NCBI RefSeq assembly: GCF_002835735.1
Contig: NZ_PISD01000008.1
Coordinates: 310,001-374,000 of the forward strand
DNA length: 64,000 nucleotides
Origin: Cytobacillus horneckiae
GTDB taxonomy: Bacteria > Bacillota > Bacilli > Bacillales > Cytobacillaceae
Direction: 5' to 3'
The translations under genes were made by a program, and so were the position numbers. The notes under the pieces were generated by a model. The model had not been told where the DNA came from. It searched no databases and worked only from the letters and a program-made list of their open reading frames with translations. The first letter of the stretch is position 1, and each line of letters opens with the position of its first letter. Positions 52,916-62,330 of the stretch are shown piece after piece.

Positions 52916-54403
52916 ATGAATATGAGTCAATTATTATTTAACTCCGCTGAGAAGTATCCAAAAGACGAGTTTATCTTCTTTCAAAACAAAGTACTAACTT
53001 ACGGATCAATAGCCGAAAAGGTAAAGGAAAAAGCTTCAGGATTAAGGCAATATGGGATTAAAAATGGTTCACATGTTGCTTTGATGATGGGGAATAAACC
53101 GGAATATATTATTGCATACTTCTCCCTGCTCTCTCTTGGGGCAACTGTCATCCCCATTAATCCCACTTTTAGACAGAAGGAAATAACGTATATTCTAAAT
53201 GACTCAGATGCAGAAGCTGTCATTGCTGATGAGAATGCAATTGAGTCTGTGAAAAGCGCCCGGCCATCATTGAATACGGTGAAAATGGTTATTTCAATAA
53301 CAGAATCTAAGCATTGCATTCATTGGTCTAAAGTGAATGGGCACAATAAAGACTTTTTTCTTGAGGAGAAAGCGCTGGATGACACTGCACAAATCATTTA
53401 CACTTCTGGAACAACCGGCAGCCCAAAAGGAGCAGTTATTACACACGGTAATCTCAAATGGATGACAAAAACCTGCACAGAGATGAACAGCTTAACAAAA
53501 GAAGATCGCATCCTTGTCGTGTTGCCAATCTTCCATGCTTACGCAAAACTGCAGGGTCTTTGGCAAGCGGTTAATAAAGGATGCAAGGTGTACTTAGAAG
53601 AGCGCTTCGTTCCTGAACCGATTCTACATAGGCTGGCAGACAATAAGATTACTATTTTCTTAGGTGTTCCAACAATGTATACAATGTTTCTTGCTGTCCC
53701 TTCTATCTATCAGCTTGATTTTTCAAATTTAAGAATTGCAGGAAGCGGAGGTGCCTCACTTCCTCTAGAAACAATAGACAAAGTTAGAGAAGTAATGGGC
53801 GTTGTATTGCGTGAAGGCTATGGCCAAACAGAAAGTACAGTGATGATAAGCTGTTTCCCTCCTAATGTTGAAAGAAGACATGGATCTGTCGGACTGCCTT
53901 TACCAGGAATTGAATTAAAAGTCATTGATCCAGCTGGCAGGGAAGTTCCGACAGGAGAAGTTGGAGAAATTATTTTCCGTGGACCAAACGCAATGAAAGG
54001 CTATTATAAAAAAGAACTGGAAACGAAAGAGACAATAAAGGATGGCTGGGTCTATACAGGCGATTTAGCAAAAAGAGATGAAAACGGCTACTTGTACATC
54101 GTTGACAGGAAGAAAGATATGATCATTAGAGGAGGCTATAACGTATATCCCCGAGAAATAGAGGAAGTGCTTTACACTCATCCAAATATAGTTGAATGCG
54201 CAGTCTTAGGGGAGTCAGACCCGGTATTTGGAGAAGAGATTGCTGCCTATCTCGTTGTAAATAACGATATAGGTCCTGAAGACATTAAGGCCTTTTGCAA
54301 ACAGAATCTTGCCCGCTATAAAGTGCCAAAAAACATTTATTTCCGAGAATCATTACCTAAAAATGCAACAGGGAAGATATTAAAAGCGCCGCTTAAAAAT
54401 TAA
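52916..54403 (+). CDS. AMP-forming acyl-CoA ligase
   Basis: The frame extends back to 52820, but that lies inside the sigma-54 promoter; ATG 52916 follows GAGGAGG (495 aa). Motifs: AQIIYTSGTTGSPKGAVITHGN, REGYGQTESTVM, VYTGDLAKRDENGYLYIVDRKKDMIIRGGYNVYP, and the C-terminal Lys in NATGKILK. It activates an unknown carboxylic acid and is the first gene of a SigL-driven unit with two acyl-CoA dehydrogenases and a quinone oxidoreductase. Confidence 0.92.
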   Translation: MNMSQLLFNSAEKYPKDEFIFFQNKVLTYGSIAEKVKEKASGLRQYGIKNGSHVALMMGNKPEYIIAYFSLLSLGATVIPINPTFRQKEITYILNDSDAEAVIADENAIESVKSARPSLNTVKMVISITESKHCIHWSKVNGHNKDFFLEEKALDDTAQIIYTSGTTGSPKGAVITHGNLKWMTKTCTEMNSLTKEDRILVVLPIFHAYAKLQGLWQAVNKGCKVYLEERFVPEPILHRLADNKITIFLGVPTMYTMFLAVPSIYQLDFSNLRIAGSGGASLPLETIDKVREVMGVVLREGYGQTESTVMISCFPPNVERRHGSVGLPLPGIELKVIDPAGREVPTGEVGEIIFRGPNAMKGYYKKELETKETIKDGWVYTGDLAKRDENGYLYIVDRKKDMIIRGGYNVYPREIEEVLYTHPNIVECAVLGESDPVFGEEIAAYLVVNNDIGPEDIKAFCKQNLARYKVPKNIYFRESLPKNATGKILKAPLKN

Positions 54404-54439
54404 AAAGTAAATATTTCACTAAATAGAGGAGGAACTAAA

Positions 54440-55633
54440 ATGGATTTTTCCTATTCAGAATCAGAGCTATTATTTCAAACGGAGCTAAGAACATGGCTTG
54501 AGGAAAACCTGCCAGAAGGCTGGCTGGATGGAAATAGAAATATACCAGCAGATAATAAAGGCAAAGGAGAATTCCTGCGTGATTGGCAGAGGAAGCTCTC
54601 TGAAGGAGGCTGGGCGGGAATTTCATGGCCGGTAGAATATGGCGGGAGAGGAGCCACGCTCATAGAAGAAGTAATTTATGAACAAGAGATGGCAAGAGTG
54701 AAAGCTCCCCCGGTATTAAATATCATTGGTACGGCAATGGTCGGCCCAACGCTGCTTGACATCGGTACAGAAGAACAAAAAGAAAAATATGTCCGGAAGA
54801 TATTAAACGGAGAGGAAATTTGGTGCCAAGGGTATTCAGAACCAAATGCCGGCTCTGATTTAGCCTCATTACAAACTAAGGCTGTAAAACAAGGGGATAA
54901 ATGGATTATAAATGGACAGAAGATTTGGACAAGTTATGCCCACTTATCTGATCGTTGCTTTTTGCTTGCTAGAACTGAAAATACAGGCAAAAAGCATGAA
55001 GGAATTACGGCATTCCTTGTGAAGATGGATCAGCCGGGTGTAGAAACAAGAGGGATTCGCTCTATCAATGACCAGTATGATTTTAATGAAGTGTATTTAA
55101 ATGACGCCGTTGCTGATGATGCAGATATTGTAGGCGAAGTGAACAATGGCTGGAAAGTATCGCTTACTTTATTAAGCCACGAAAGAGTGGGTGTTGCAAG
55201 ACAAACCTTCAGGCTACAAAAGCAGTTTGATGAATTAGTAGAATTAGCGGAAACATTAGAGAAAAATGGACGCCCATTAATTTTAGATCCAATTGTTCAG
55301 CAAAATCTAGCCATATTCAGGGCAAAAACGAAAGCGCTGCTATTTAGCTATTACCGCCATCTAACAAATTCAATTCGGACAGGTAAACCAGGTCCTGAAG
55401 GGTCTATGGATAAGCTTGCCTCAAGTGAATTGGGCCAGGAGATGCTTGCCTATGCAATGAGCCTGCAAGGAGCGGAAAATACATTATGGAAAGAGGACGC
55501 GCTCGTTGACGCCAGCTGGCAAAGAGATTATTTGCGCTCGTTTGGCTACACAATTGAAGGTGGAACATCAGAAATTCAAAAAAATATTGTTGCTGAACGC
55601 ATTTTAGGTTTGCCAAAAGATATTAAAAAATAA
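54440..55633 (+). CDS. Acyl-CoA dehydrogenase, subunit 1 of an adjacent pair
   Basis: 397 residues after GAGGAGG. It has the long-type layout: ELRTWLEENLPEGW, GISWPVEYGGRGAT, CQGYSEPNAGSDLASLQTKA, GQKIWTSYAHLSDRCF, and the C-terminal YTIEGGTSEIQKNIVAERILGLPK. This matches the larger subunit of the two-gene acyl-CoA dehydrogenases used for steroid side chains, bile acids and aromatic or branched acids. It is followed 17 nt later by a second dehydrogenase gene. Confidence 0.92.
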   Translation: MDFSYSESELLFQTELRTWLEENLPEGWLDGNRNIPADNKGKGEFLRDWQRKLSEGGWAGISWPVEYGGRGATLIEEVIYEQEMARVKAPPVLNIIGTAMVGPTLLDIGTEEQKEKYVRKILNGEEIWCQGYSEPNAGSDLASLQTKAVKQGDKWIINGQKIWTSYAHLSDRCFLLARTENTGKKHEGITAFLVKMDQPGVETRGIRSINDQYDFNEVYLNDAVADDADIVGEVNNGWKVSLTLLSHERVGVARQTFRLQKQFDELVELAETLEKNGRPLILDPIVQQNLAIFRAKTKALLFSYYRHLTNSIRTGKPGPEGSMDKLASSELGQEMLAYAMSLQGAENTLWKEDALVDASWQRDYLRSFGYTIEGGTSEIQKNIVAERILGLPKDIKK

Positions 55634-55650
55634 TTCTTAGGGGTGAAAAT

Positions 55651-56790
55651 ATGGATTTCGCATTTAATGAAGAGCAAACAATGTTTCAACAAACGACGCG
55701 CCAATACTTACAATCCAAAGGTGATTTAGCGATTCCACGAAACTATATGGAAGGCAAACAGGAAATCCTAACACAATTATGGGGTGGATTAGCAGAGCTT
55801 GGTTTTATGGGAATAAATGTACCAGAGCAATACGGAGGTATAGGCTTAGGCCATTTATCAATATTACCGATATTGGAAGAAATGGGCCGTGCAGTTATTC
55901 CAGGCCCTTATCCGGAAACTGTTGCTTTTGCCATTCCATTACTAAACGAATTTGGAACAGAGGAACAGAAAAAAAGGTATTTACCTGATGTTGCAAGCGG
56001 AAAAACTAAATTTACACTTGCGATAATAGATGATCGGAAAAATCAACTGAAGGCAGATCTGCAAGGTGACAACTATGTTTTAAATGGCGCGAAGATTCTC
56101 GTGGCGCATGCCGAATTCGCTGATTTAATGATTGTGGCTGTACGAACAGGTGCAAGTAATCAAGATGTTTCATTATTAATTGTTGATCATCAGCTTCATG
56201 CTGAATGTCAGCCGGTAAAAAGCATCGACGAAACGCGGACTCTATTTACAGTAAGTTTCTCTGACTTCCTTGTTCCTAAGGAAAATTTGCTAGGGCAGGA
56301 AAGCGCCGGAGATCAAATTTTAAAAGCAGGTTTAAATGAATTAACTGCGGCTTGGTCTGCAACAATGGTCGGAGGCATGGACCGAGTGGTTGATATGTCA
56401 GCTCAGTATGTGAAAACACGTGAACAATTTGGGCAGCCAGTCGGACGTTTTCAAGCAGTAAAGCATAAAGTAGTCGATATGCTCTTGGCACTTGAAAATG
56501 CCCGCTCGCTTTCGTACTATGCTTCATGGACTGTCGAGAACAAGGCAGGAGATACATTTGAAGCAGTATCGATGGCAAAATCCTATAACTCTGAAGCATT
56601 TATTCGGACAGCGAATGCCAATATTCAAAATCATGGCGGTATGGGCTTTACTTGGGAGTTTGATTGCCATTTATTTTTAAAGCGTGCAAGGTCATTGGAA
56701 AATTATTTAGGATCGCCACAGGAGCATCGAGAAAATATTGCAAAAGAATCAGGCTGGAATAAAGAAAAAGTGCTGCAATATAACAAATAA
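55651..56790 (+). CDS. Acyl-CoA dehydrogenase, subunit 2 of an adjacent pair
   Basis: 379 residues after AGGGGTG. The fold is clear (FMGINVPEQYGGIGLGHLS, REQFGQPVGRFQAVKHKVVDML, QNHGGMGFTWEFDCHLFLKRARSLE), but the usual C-terminal YEGTxEIQ block is replaced by SLENYLGSPQEH. The middle segment (TLAIIDD in place of ALTEPxAGSD) is also degenerate. This fits the non-catalytic partner of an alpha2-beta2 enzyme formed with the gene at 54440. That interpretation is inference. Confidence 0.88.
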   Translation: MDFAFNEEQTMFQQTTRQYLQSKGDLAIPRNYMEGKQEILTQLWGGLAELGFMGINVPEQYGGIGLGHLSILPILEEMGRAVIPGPYPETVAFAIPLLNEFGTEEQKKRYLPDVASGKTKFTLAIIDDRKNQLKADLQGDNYVLNGAKILVAHAEFADLMIVAVRTGASNQDVSLLIVDHQLHAECQPVKSIDETRTLFTVSFSDFLVPKENLLGQESAGDQILKAGLNELTAAWSATMVGGMDRVVDMSAQYVKTREQFGQPVGRFQAVKHKVVDMLLALENARSLSYYASWTVENKAGDTFEAVSMAKSYNSEAFIRTANANIQNHGGMGFTWEFDCHLFLKRARSLENYLGSPQEHRENIAKESGWNKEKVLQYNK

Positions 56791-56830
56791 TTAAAGTAAA
56801 ATGACAAGCATCCTTAGGAGGTGAAAAACG

Positions 56831-57817
56831 TTGAGGTTATGGTCGGTGGAGAGATTAGGAGAGCCGAGGGAAGCGCTTGAAATCAAAGAAAAACAGATGC
56901 CAGAACGGGAAGAAAACGAAGTATGCATTAAGGTTGAGGCTGCTGCACTTAATTTCTTTGACATTCTTTTATGCCAAGGAAAGTATCAGGAAAAACCGCC
57001 GCTCCCATTTACGTTCGGCTCTGAAATATCCGGTGTTATTACGGACGCGAATGAGGAGGGAGCTTTCAAAAGAGGTCAGCGTGTGATGGCGCTACCAAAA
57101 ATGCCAAAAGGCGGACTGGCGGAATATGTATCCGTTCCTGAAGATCATGTTTTTCCGATACCAGACTCTATTCCTTGGGGAGAAGCTGCTGCTTTCAGCA
57201 TCACTTATCGTACTTCATATTATGCATTAGTTGATAGAGCAAAGCTTCAAGCGGGCGAGGTGTTATTGGTGCATGCAGGTGCAGGAGGAGTAGGTTCGGC
57301 AGCCATTCAATTAGGAAAAGCCATCGGTGCAACTGTCATTGCCACAGCAGGCGGACCGGAGAAAGTAAAAGTGTGTAAAGACATCGGAGCTGATATCGTA
57401 ATTGACTATTTGGCCGAAGACTTTGTCAGTATAGTAAAAAACGAAACGAACGGAAAAGGTGCGGATGTTATTTATGATCCTGTCGGAGGAGATGTATTTG
57501 ATAAATCCCGCAAATGTATTGCATTCGATGGGAGAATACTAGTCATCGGTTTCGCGGAGGGCAGAATCCCAACAGTGGCAACGAATCATATTCTTATAAA
57601 GAATTATTCTGTTGTTGGTGTTCATTATGGACTGTATGCAAAGCTTTTTCCAGAAAAAGTCCATGAAGCACATCAATCATTAATGATCTTATATAATGAA
57701 GGAAAAATTAATCCACTTATCTACAATGAATACGCCTTTAATCAAGTTCCCGAAGTATTAGACTTGCTAGGTACGAGAAAAACTTGGGGAAAAGCAATCA
57801 TCAAAGTAAATTGTTGA
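56831..57817 (+). CDS. NADPH:quinone oxidoreductase-like MDR protein
   Basis: 328 residues from TTG 56831 after AGGAGGTG. Zinc-free medium-chain dehydrogenase/reductase: ALNFFDILLCQGKYQEKPPLPFTFGSEISGVI, the NADPH motif VHAGAGGVGSAAIQLGKA, and DPVGGDVFDKSRKC. It would reduce a quinone or an enone intermediate. It closes the unit with the ligase and the two dehydrogenases and is followed by a terminator. Confidence 0.88.
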   Translation: MRLWSVERLGEPREALEIKEKQMPEREENEVCIKVEAAALNFFDILLCQGKYQEKPPLPFTFGSEISGVITDANEEGAFKRGQRVMALPKMPKGGLAEYVSVPEDHVFPIPDSIPWGEAAAFSITYRTSYYALVDRAKLQAGEVLLVHAGAGGVGSAAIQLGKAIGATVIATAGGPEKVKVCKDIGADIVIDYLAEDFVSIVKNETNGKGADVIYDPVGGDVFDKSRKCIAFDGRILVIGFAEGRIPTVATNHILIKNYSVVGVHYGLYAKLFPEKVHEAHQSLMILYNEGKINPLIYNEYAFNQVPEVLDLLGTRKTWGKAIIKVNC

Positions 57818-57820
57818 TAG

Positions 57821-57868
57821 TAAAGCTAGAGTGACAATGCAATGCTGCATTTAACTCTAGCTTTTATT
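57821..57868 (+). terminator. Terminator after the quinone oxidoreductase
   Basis: AAAGCTAGAGT pairs with ACTCTAGCTTT around an A/T-rich loop, then TATTATA. Confidence 0.75.
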
Positions 57869-57905
57869 ATAGCCGTGGAGAATGAAGTGTTTGATAAATT
57901 AACAA

Positions 57906-57925
57906 TTGTATTCAAATAAATACAA
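57906..57925 (+). promoter_or_regulatory. Possible activator palindrome upstream of the third sigma-54 promoter
   Basis: TTGTATT-CAAATA-AATACAA has perfect 7-bp arms about 90 bp before the -24 element. It differs from the 24135 sites, so another activator may be involved. Confidence 0.4.
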
Positions 57926-58011
57926 GGTGTAAGCAAAATCAAACAGTTCATTGCATAACATTCAAACGCGTTAGCAAACAAGCAGCGGCTTTGCTGTAAT
58001 TAGATGAACTT

Positions 58012-58029
58012 TGGCATGGTATTTGCATT
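58012..58029 (+). promoter_or_regulatory. Sigma-54 promoter of the third acyl-CoA unit
   Basis: TTGGCAT-GGTAT-TTGCA fits the -24/-12 consensus with one mismatch (T for C in the -24 box). It lies about 210 nt before the ligase start at 58240. Confidence 0.8.
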
Positions 58030-58088
58030 AAAAATGTGATAAGGACTGTACAAAATTGATCACTTATTAAGCTCGTACTCGATAGAAC

Positions 58089-58103
58089 TGAAAGCGTTTT
58101 CTA
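58089..58103 (+). promoter_or_regulatory. Possible cre (CcpA) site
   Basis: TGAAAGCGTTTTCT agrees with the CcpA consensus TGNAANCGNWWNCA except for the last base. It lies about 50 nt downstream of the predicted sigma-54 start, a position where CcpA acts as a roadblock. It suggests glucose repression. Confidence 0.5.
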
Positions 58104-58239
58104 TATAAGAAAGGAGGAATTAACGAGAAATACTGAGCTCTTCCAGCAATCCATTTGCAATCATGGTTCATGCTTCCTCTTTTGATTGCGTAGCTTGCGT
58201 GAAAAATAACTTTCTTAAATGAAAAAAGGAGTGCTTATT

Positions 58240-59811
58240 TTGAATAAACCGTGGCAGGCTTTTTATCCAACTGGAGTGCCTCATGAAATAGCGCCAGCAC
58301 AATACTCTATTTATCAATTTCTTTCAAATGCTGCAGAACAGCATCCAAATAAAATTGCGGTAAAAGAAAATTACCATGAAACGACCTATGCAGAATTGAA
58401 ACGAGCAGTAAACAAGTTTGCAGCAGCCCTATATGAAAATGGTTTCAAAAAGGGTGATATGTTTGCAATCATGCTCCCGAATTGCTTAGAATATGTGATC
58501 TCCTTTTATGCTGTACAAAGATTAGGTGGAACAGTTGTTCAAGTTAATCCAATGTATCAGCAGCGTGAGCTTGATTATATTTTAGAAGACTCAGGAGCTA
58601 CTTGGCTAATCTGCAACGAATTCCAAAAGCCAAAACTAAAACATATAGAACATGTGATTTGTATATTTGCTGATGGTGCAAATGAAGATAAGCAAACTCT
58701 TTATACTTGGATAAATAAGGCGGAAAATTCTCCGCCAAGCATTCTGGTCGAGGTCGAAAATGATATTGCTATTCTCCAATACACTGGAGGGACGACAGGA
58801 CGTTCCAAAGGAGTAATGATTACTCATCAGAACGTTGTCTGTAATATCTCTCAAAATATGATTACTAGCAGTGATTTGAATAGCTGGGAGCGAGTAATTG
58901 GCATTGCCCCGATGTTTCATGCGATGGGCTTAACAATAATGAATACGACTGTTTATAATGGTGGCACATACTATCCAATAAAAAGATTTGAATTAGATTC
59001 TTTAGTAGAAACAATAAAGGATTTTCAGCCTACAATTTTCAGCGGATCTCCAACAATGTTTATTGCACTGCTGAATCATCCTGATGTAAACAGCGAGACG
59101 TTAAATTCTATAAAAATATTTGGCAGTGGTTCTGCACCATTATCGTTAGAAGTAATGAAAGCATTTGAAGAAAAATCTGCAACACCGATTATTGAATCAT
59201 ATGGGCTTTCAGAAGCAACGACGATGACACATAAAAATCCCACTGATCAAAGAAAAGTAGGCAGTATCGGCATCCCAGTTCCAAGTACAGATGCGCAAAT
59301 CGTAGATATGGAAACTGGAACAAAGAGATTGCCAATAGGAGAAATAGGCGAGCTGATTATAAAAGGGCCGCAAATTATGAAAGGATATTGGCGGAATAAA
59401 AATGAGACAGAAAAAGCGTTAAGAAACGGCTGGCTGTATACTGGTGATCTTGCTTATATGGATGAGGACGGCTTTTTTTATATTTCTGGCAGAAAAAAAG
59501 ACATGATCATTGCAGGAGGATACAATATTTATCCAATGGAAATAGAAGAAGTTTTATATAAACTTCCTGCAGTGAAGGAAGTTTGTGTATATGGCATCCC
59601 AGATTCCTACCGGGGCGAAACGGTTAAAGCGGCTATCGTATTAAAGGATGGAATGAAGCTGAATGAGAGTGAAATTGTAAATTGGTGCAATGAGAACTTA
59701 GCAAGATACAAAGTACCCCGTGTGATTGAATTTAAAACCGAGCTACCAAAAACGGCAGTCGGGAAAATCTTAAGAACGAAACTAATCGAAATGGAGACAT
59801 CAAAATTGTAA
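58240..59811 (+). CDS. AMP-forming acyl-CoA synthetase
   Basis: The frame opens at 58219, but AAAAGGAG lies inside it and TTG 58240 has 8-nt spacing (523 aa). Motifs: AILQYTGGTTGRSKGVMITHQN, ESYGLSEATTM, LYTGDLAYMDEDGFFYISGRKKDMIIAGGYNIYP, and the C-terminal Lys in TAVGKILRTKL. It resembles the ligase at 26759 most. It is followed by an APH-family kinase gene, an arrangement like the lvaE/lvaA pair for 4-hydroxyacids in Pseudomonas. Confidence 0.9.
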   Translation: MNKPWQAFYPTGVPHEIAPAQYSIYQFLSNAAEQHPNKIAVKENYHETTYAELKRAVNKFAAALYENGFKKGDMFAIMLPNCLEYVISFYAVQRLGGTVVQVNPMYQQRELDYILEDSGATWLICNEFQKPKLKHIEHVICIFADGANEDKQTLYTWINKAENSPPSILVEVENDIAILQYTGGTTGRSKGVMITHQNVVCNISQNMITSSDLNSWERVIGIAPMFHAMGLTIMNTTVYNGGTYYPIKRFELDSLVETIKDFQPTIFSGSPTMFIALLNHPDVNSETLNSIKIFGSGSAPLSLEVMKAFEEKSATPIIESYGLSEATTMTHKNPTDQRKVGSIGIPVPSTDAQIVDMETGTKRLPIGEIGELIIKGPQIMKGYWRNKNETEKALRNGWLYTGDLAYMDEDGFFYISGRKKDMIIAGGYNIYPMEIEEVLYKLPAVKEVCVYGIPDSYRGETVKAAIVLKDGMKLNESEIVNWCNENLARYKVPRVIEFKTELPKTAVGKILRTKLIEMETSKL

Positions 59812-59839
59812 TAAATAGCATGAAAGGAGGGATGTGACC

Positions 59840-60914
59840 TTGCACGATCATCGTAACGATACCATTCAGATCCGTAATGGGGAAGTATTTAATTATGTTA
59901 GGCTGGAAGTGCTGCTGCGGAATAAATTTGCCGGCATAAGTGATGATGATATGAAAGTGAAGCAATTTAGTGCAGGCCGTTCAAACTTAACATATTTAGT
60001 GGAAATTGGAGACTGGAAGGCTGTCATCCGCCGGGCTCCTATAGGACCAGTCAATACAAAAGCGCATGATATAGAACGGGAGTACCAGGTGCTTAAAGCT
60101 GTAAGTCCCATTTTTCCCCTAGCACCTAAGCCGTTTTATTATATTGAAGATGATGCGATTATTGGTGCGCCCTTCTATTTAATGGAGCTTAAGAGTGGTG
60201 TTTTACTTGGTCAGGTCCTGCCGAATAACGAAGATGGAAGTCAGCAGCTTTTCCAAAGGGTGTCACATTCCATGGTACATGCACTTGTGGACCTTCATGC
60301 ACTTAAATATAACGAAACAAACCCTTATTCACTTCACGAAGCCTGATGGATTTTTGGAAAGACAGGTGAATGGGTGGGTTGGACGCTATAGGAATGTAAA
60401 AACAGAGGAAGTTCCATATATGGAGGAGCTAATAGAATGGATTGCAGACCACAGACCAATTTCACAGCCTCCAACTTTTATTCATTATGATTTTCATCTG
60501 AAAAATGTATTGTTCTCTGAGAACAATTTAGGTGAAATTTCAGGCATTCTTGATTGGGAAATGAGCACTGTTGGAGATCCATTAACGGATCTTGCTTCCG
60601 CTTTAGTTCTGTGGCATGAAAAGGACGATCCGGAATTGTTTAAAAATCATTTATCAAATTCTCCAATTACTTTAAGACCGGGATTCATGACAAGGAATGA
60701 ATATATTGAAGCCTATGCAAAGAAGAGCGGCCGTGATGTTTCAAATATGAATTATTATATGGTATTTGGCTATTTCAAACATATTGTCATTATGCAGCAA
60801 ATGTACTATCGCTGGAGAAAGGGGCAGACTGCAGATGAAAGATCTAAGAATCTTGACTCACTTGTAAGAGAATTAACCCAATGGGCAATGGAGAAGACAG
60901 AAGAAAAATTTTAA
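59840..60914 (+). pseudogene. APH/ACAD10-type kinase gene split by a frameshift
   Basis: TTG 59840 (9 nt after AAAGGAGG) opens a frame reading VKQFSAGRSNLTYLVEIGDWKAVIRRAPIG up to a stop at about 60346. From about 60333 another frame continues with HFTKPDGFLERQVNGWVGRY and carries the kinase loop FIHYDFHLKNVLF and ILDWEMSTVGDPLTDLA to a stop at 60914. Joined, they make one complete protein of about 355 aa of the phosphotransferase family seen in ACAD10/ACAD11 and LvaA. A few bases are missing before KPDGF. Catalytic residues are intact on both sides, so the mutation is recent or an assembly error. Confidence 0.8.
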
Positions 60915-61350
60915 CAGGAGATAATGTTTATTTTATCAAAAATAGTCGAGAAACCCCTCCTCAAGGAATGCGAAGAGCGAACATCCCAATGAGTAGGTGG
61001 GGGATGAATCGCCTTTGGACTAAGAATAGCTTCAGCTATCTCAATTATCCTAGAATACAAAGCGAAATGGTACGGGAAACGAGTGGTCACCGTAGATAAG
61101 AATTCCCCATCAAGTCAACGCTGTTCCTGTTGGGGCTATCGGAATAAAGACGTGGGATGCACCATGCCAAGGCTCTTAACGCAAGTAAAAACATTGAAGT
61201 CGAAGCGATCAGACTTCTAACCGTATGGACTACGGGGATAGCTAATCAAAACTTTTGGTTACGAAAGTGTTCTTAGAAATCCCTTCCTTCAAACAGCTCG
61301 TATAAGTGTTAAGTGGTGGGTAGTTCAAAGAAGCTCCTTCATGAAGAAGG
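60915..61350 (+). mobile_element. Decayed IS200/IS605-type tnpB remnant with right end
   Basis: Between about 60990 and 61290 the + strand reads, across frames, [32 protein letters not shown] and [18 protein letters not shown], the C-terminal part of TnpB. The zinc-finger region is deleted and frameshifted and the N-terminal two thirds are missing. The tail GTGTTAAGTGGTGGGTAGTTC resembles the IS605 right end with its omega-RNA scaffold. No tnpA is seen. It separates the frameshifted kinase from the hydratase gene. Confidence 0.7.
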
Positions 61351-61428
61351 TATCTTATCTGTAAACATAATATAAAGCTTGTTTTCTGACTATTTATACT
61401 TATAAAATAATAATATGGGGTGAACTTG

Positions 61429-62268
61429 ATGCAAACTTTGACGTACAAAACATTAAAAACAGAAGTAAAAGACCGGATATTGACAATTACGCTATGCAGG
61501 GAAAATATGAACGCCTTTAATAGAGAGATGTTAACGGAACTACTTCATGTCTTTGATGAGGCTGATAAGGATGATCATATACGTGCCATTATTTTTACTG
61601 GAGACGGAAAAGCATTTTGTGCTGGAGCTGACTTAGGACGGGGAGAAAGCAGCTTTAAAAATACAGACACACCTACTAATGAATTTCGTGATGGAGGAGG
61701 AATCCTCAGCCTCCGTGTATATGAATTGAAAAAGCCGATTATTGCAGCTATAAATGGCGCCGCAGTTGGAGTTGGTGCAACAATGACTTTGCCAATGGAC
61801 ATTAGAATTGCTTCCACGAAAGCAAAAATAGGTTTTGTATTTGCACGAAGAGGAATTACTCCTGAGGCATGCAGTGGATGGTTCTTGCCGCGCGTTGTTG
61901 GGATTAGCCGTGCGGCAGAACTTGTTTATACAGGTAAAATCGTACCGGCAGAAGAAGCATTAAATATCGGCCTTGTGAGCAGAGTCGTGGAGCCTGAAGA
62001 TTTGCTTTCAACTGCCCGCGAAATTGCAAAAGAGATTGCCGAAAATACATCAGCTATCTCAGTTACACTATCAAGACAGCTCCTGTGGAAAATGATGGGT
62101 GCTAATCATCCGCGAGAATCGCATTTAATAGAATCAAAGATGATTCAATGGACAGGTCAACAGGAAGACGTACGAGAAGGCATTAACTCTTTCTTTGAGA
62201 AACGGAAGCCTAACTTTCAAATGAAGCCAAGTAAGGATTTACCCGACTTTTATCCATGGTGGGAATGA
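61429..62268 (+). CDS. Enoyl-CoA hydratase/isomerase family protein
   Basis: ATG 61429 is 7 nt after GGGGTG and is preferred to GTG 61420 (279 aa). Crotonase motifs: AFCAGADLGRGESSF, INGAAVGVGATMTLPMDIRIAS, and FVFARRGITPEACSGWFLPRVVGISRA with Glu in the second catalytic position. The first catalytic Glu is replaced (AAVGVGATMT), as in many isomerase-like members. It belongs with the third acyl-CoA unit although IS debris lies between. Confidence 0.87.
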   Translation: MQTLTYKTLKTEVKDRILTITLCRENMNAFNREMLTELLHVFDEADKDDHIRAIIFTGDGKAFCAGADLGRGESSFKNTDTPTNEFRDGGGILSLRVYELKKPIIAAINGAAVGVGATMTLPMDIRIASTKAKIGFVFARRGITPEACSGWFLPRVVGISRAAELVYTGKIVPAEEALNIGLVSRVVEPEDLLSTAREIAKEIAENTSAISVTLSRQLLWKMMGANHPRESHLIESKMIQWTGQQEDVREGINSFFEKRKPNFQMKPSKDLPDFYPWWE

Positions 62269-62271
62269 ATC

Positions 62272-62312
62272 AATCAGAGGCAAGGAGTTCATCATGCTCC
62301 TTGCCTCTGATT
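62272..62312. repeat. Perfect 16-bp inverted repeat without T tract
   Basis: AATCAGAGGCAAGGAG (62272-62287) and its exact complement (62297-62312) flank a 9-nt loop. It lies between the hydratase stop and the thioesterase ribosome binding site. Without a T run it may be an mRNA-stability or processing hairpin. Confidence 0.8.
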
Positions 62313-62330
62313 ATAAATGGGGGAAGAAGA

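Noticed and set aside
58105-58130. Ribosome binding site AAAGGAGGAATTAACG for a leader peptide
   Set aside because: No usable start codon follows at proper distance; the frame from ATT stops after five codons.
60881-61099. 72-aa + strand ORF after the kinase
   Set aside because: It runs through the decayed tnpB region in the wrong frame, and its start lies inside the end of the kinase gene.
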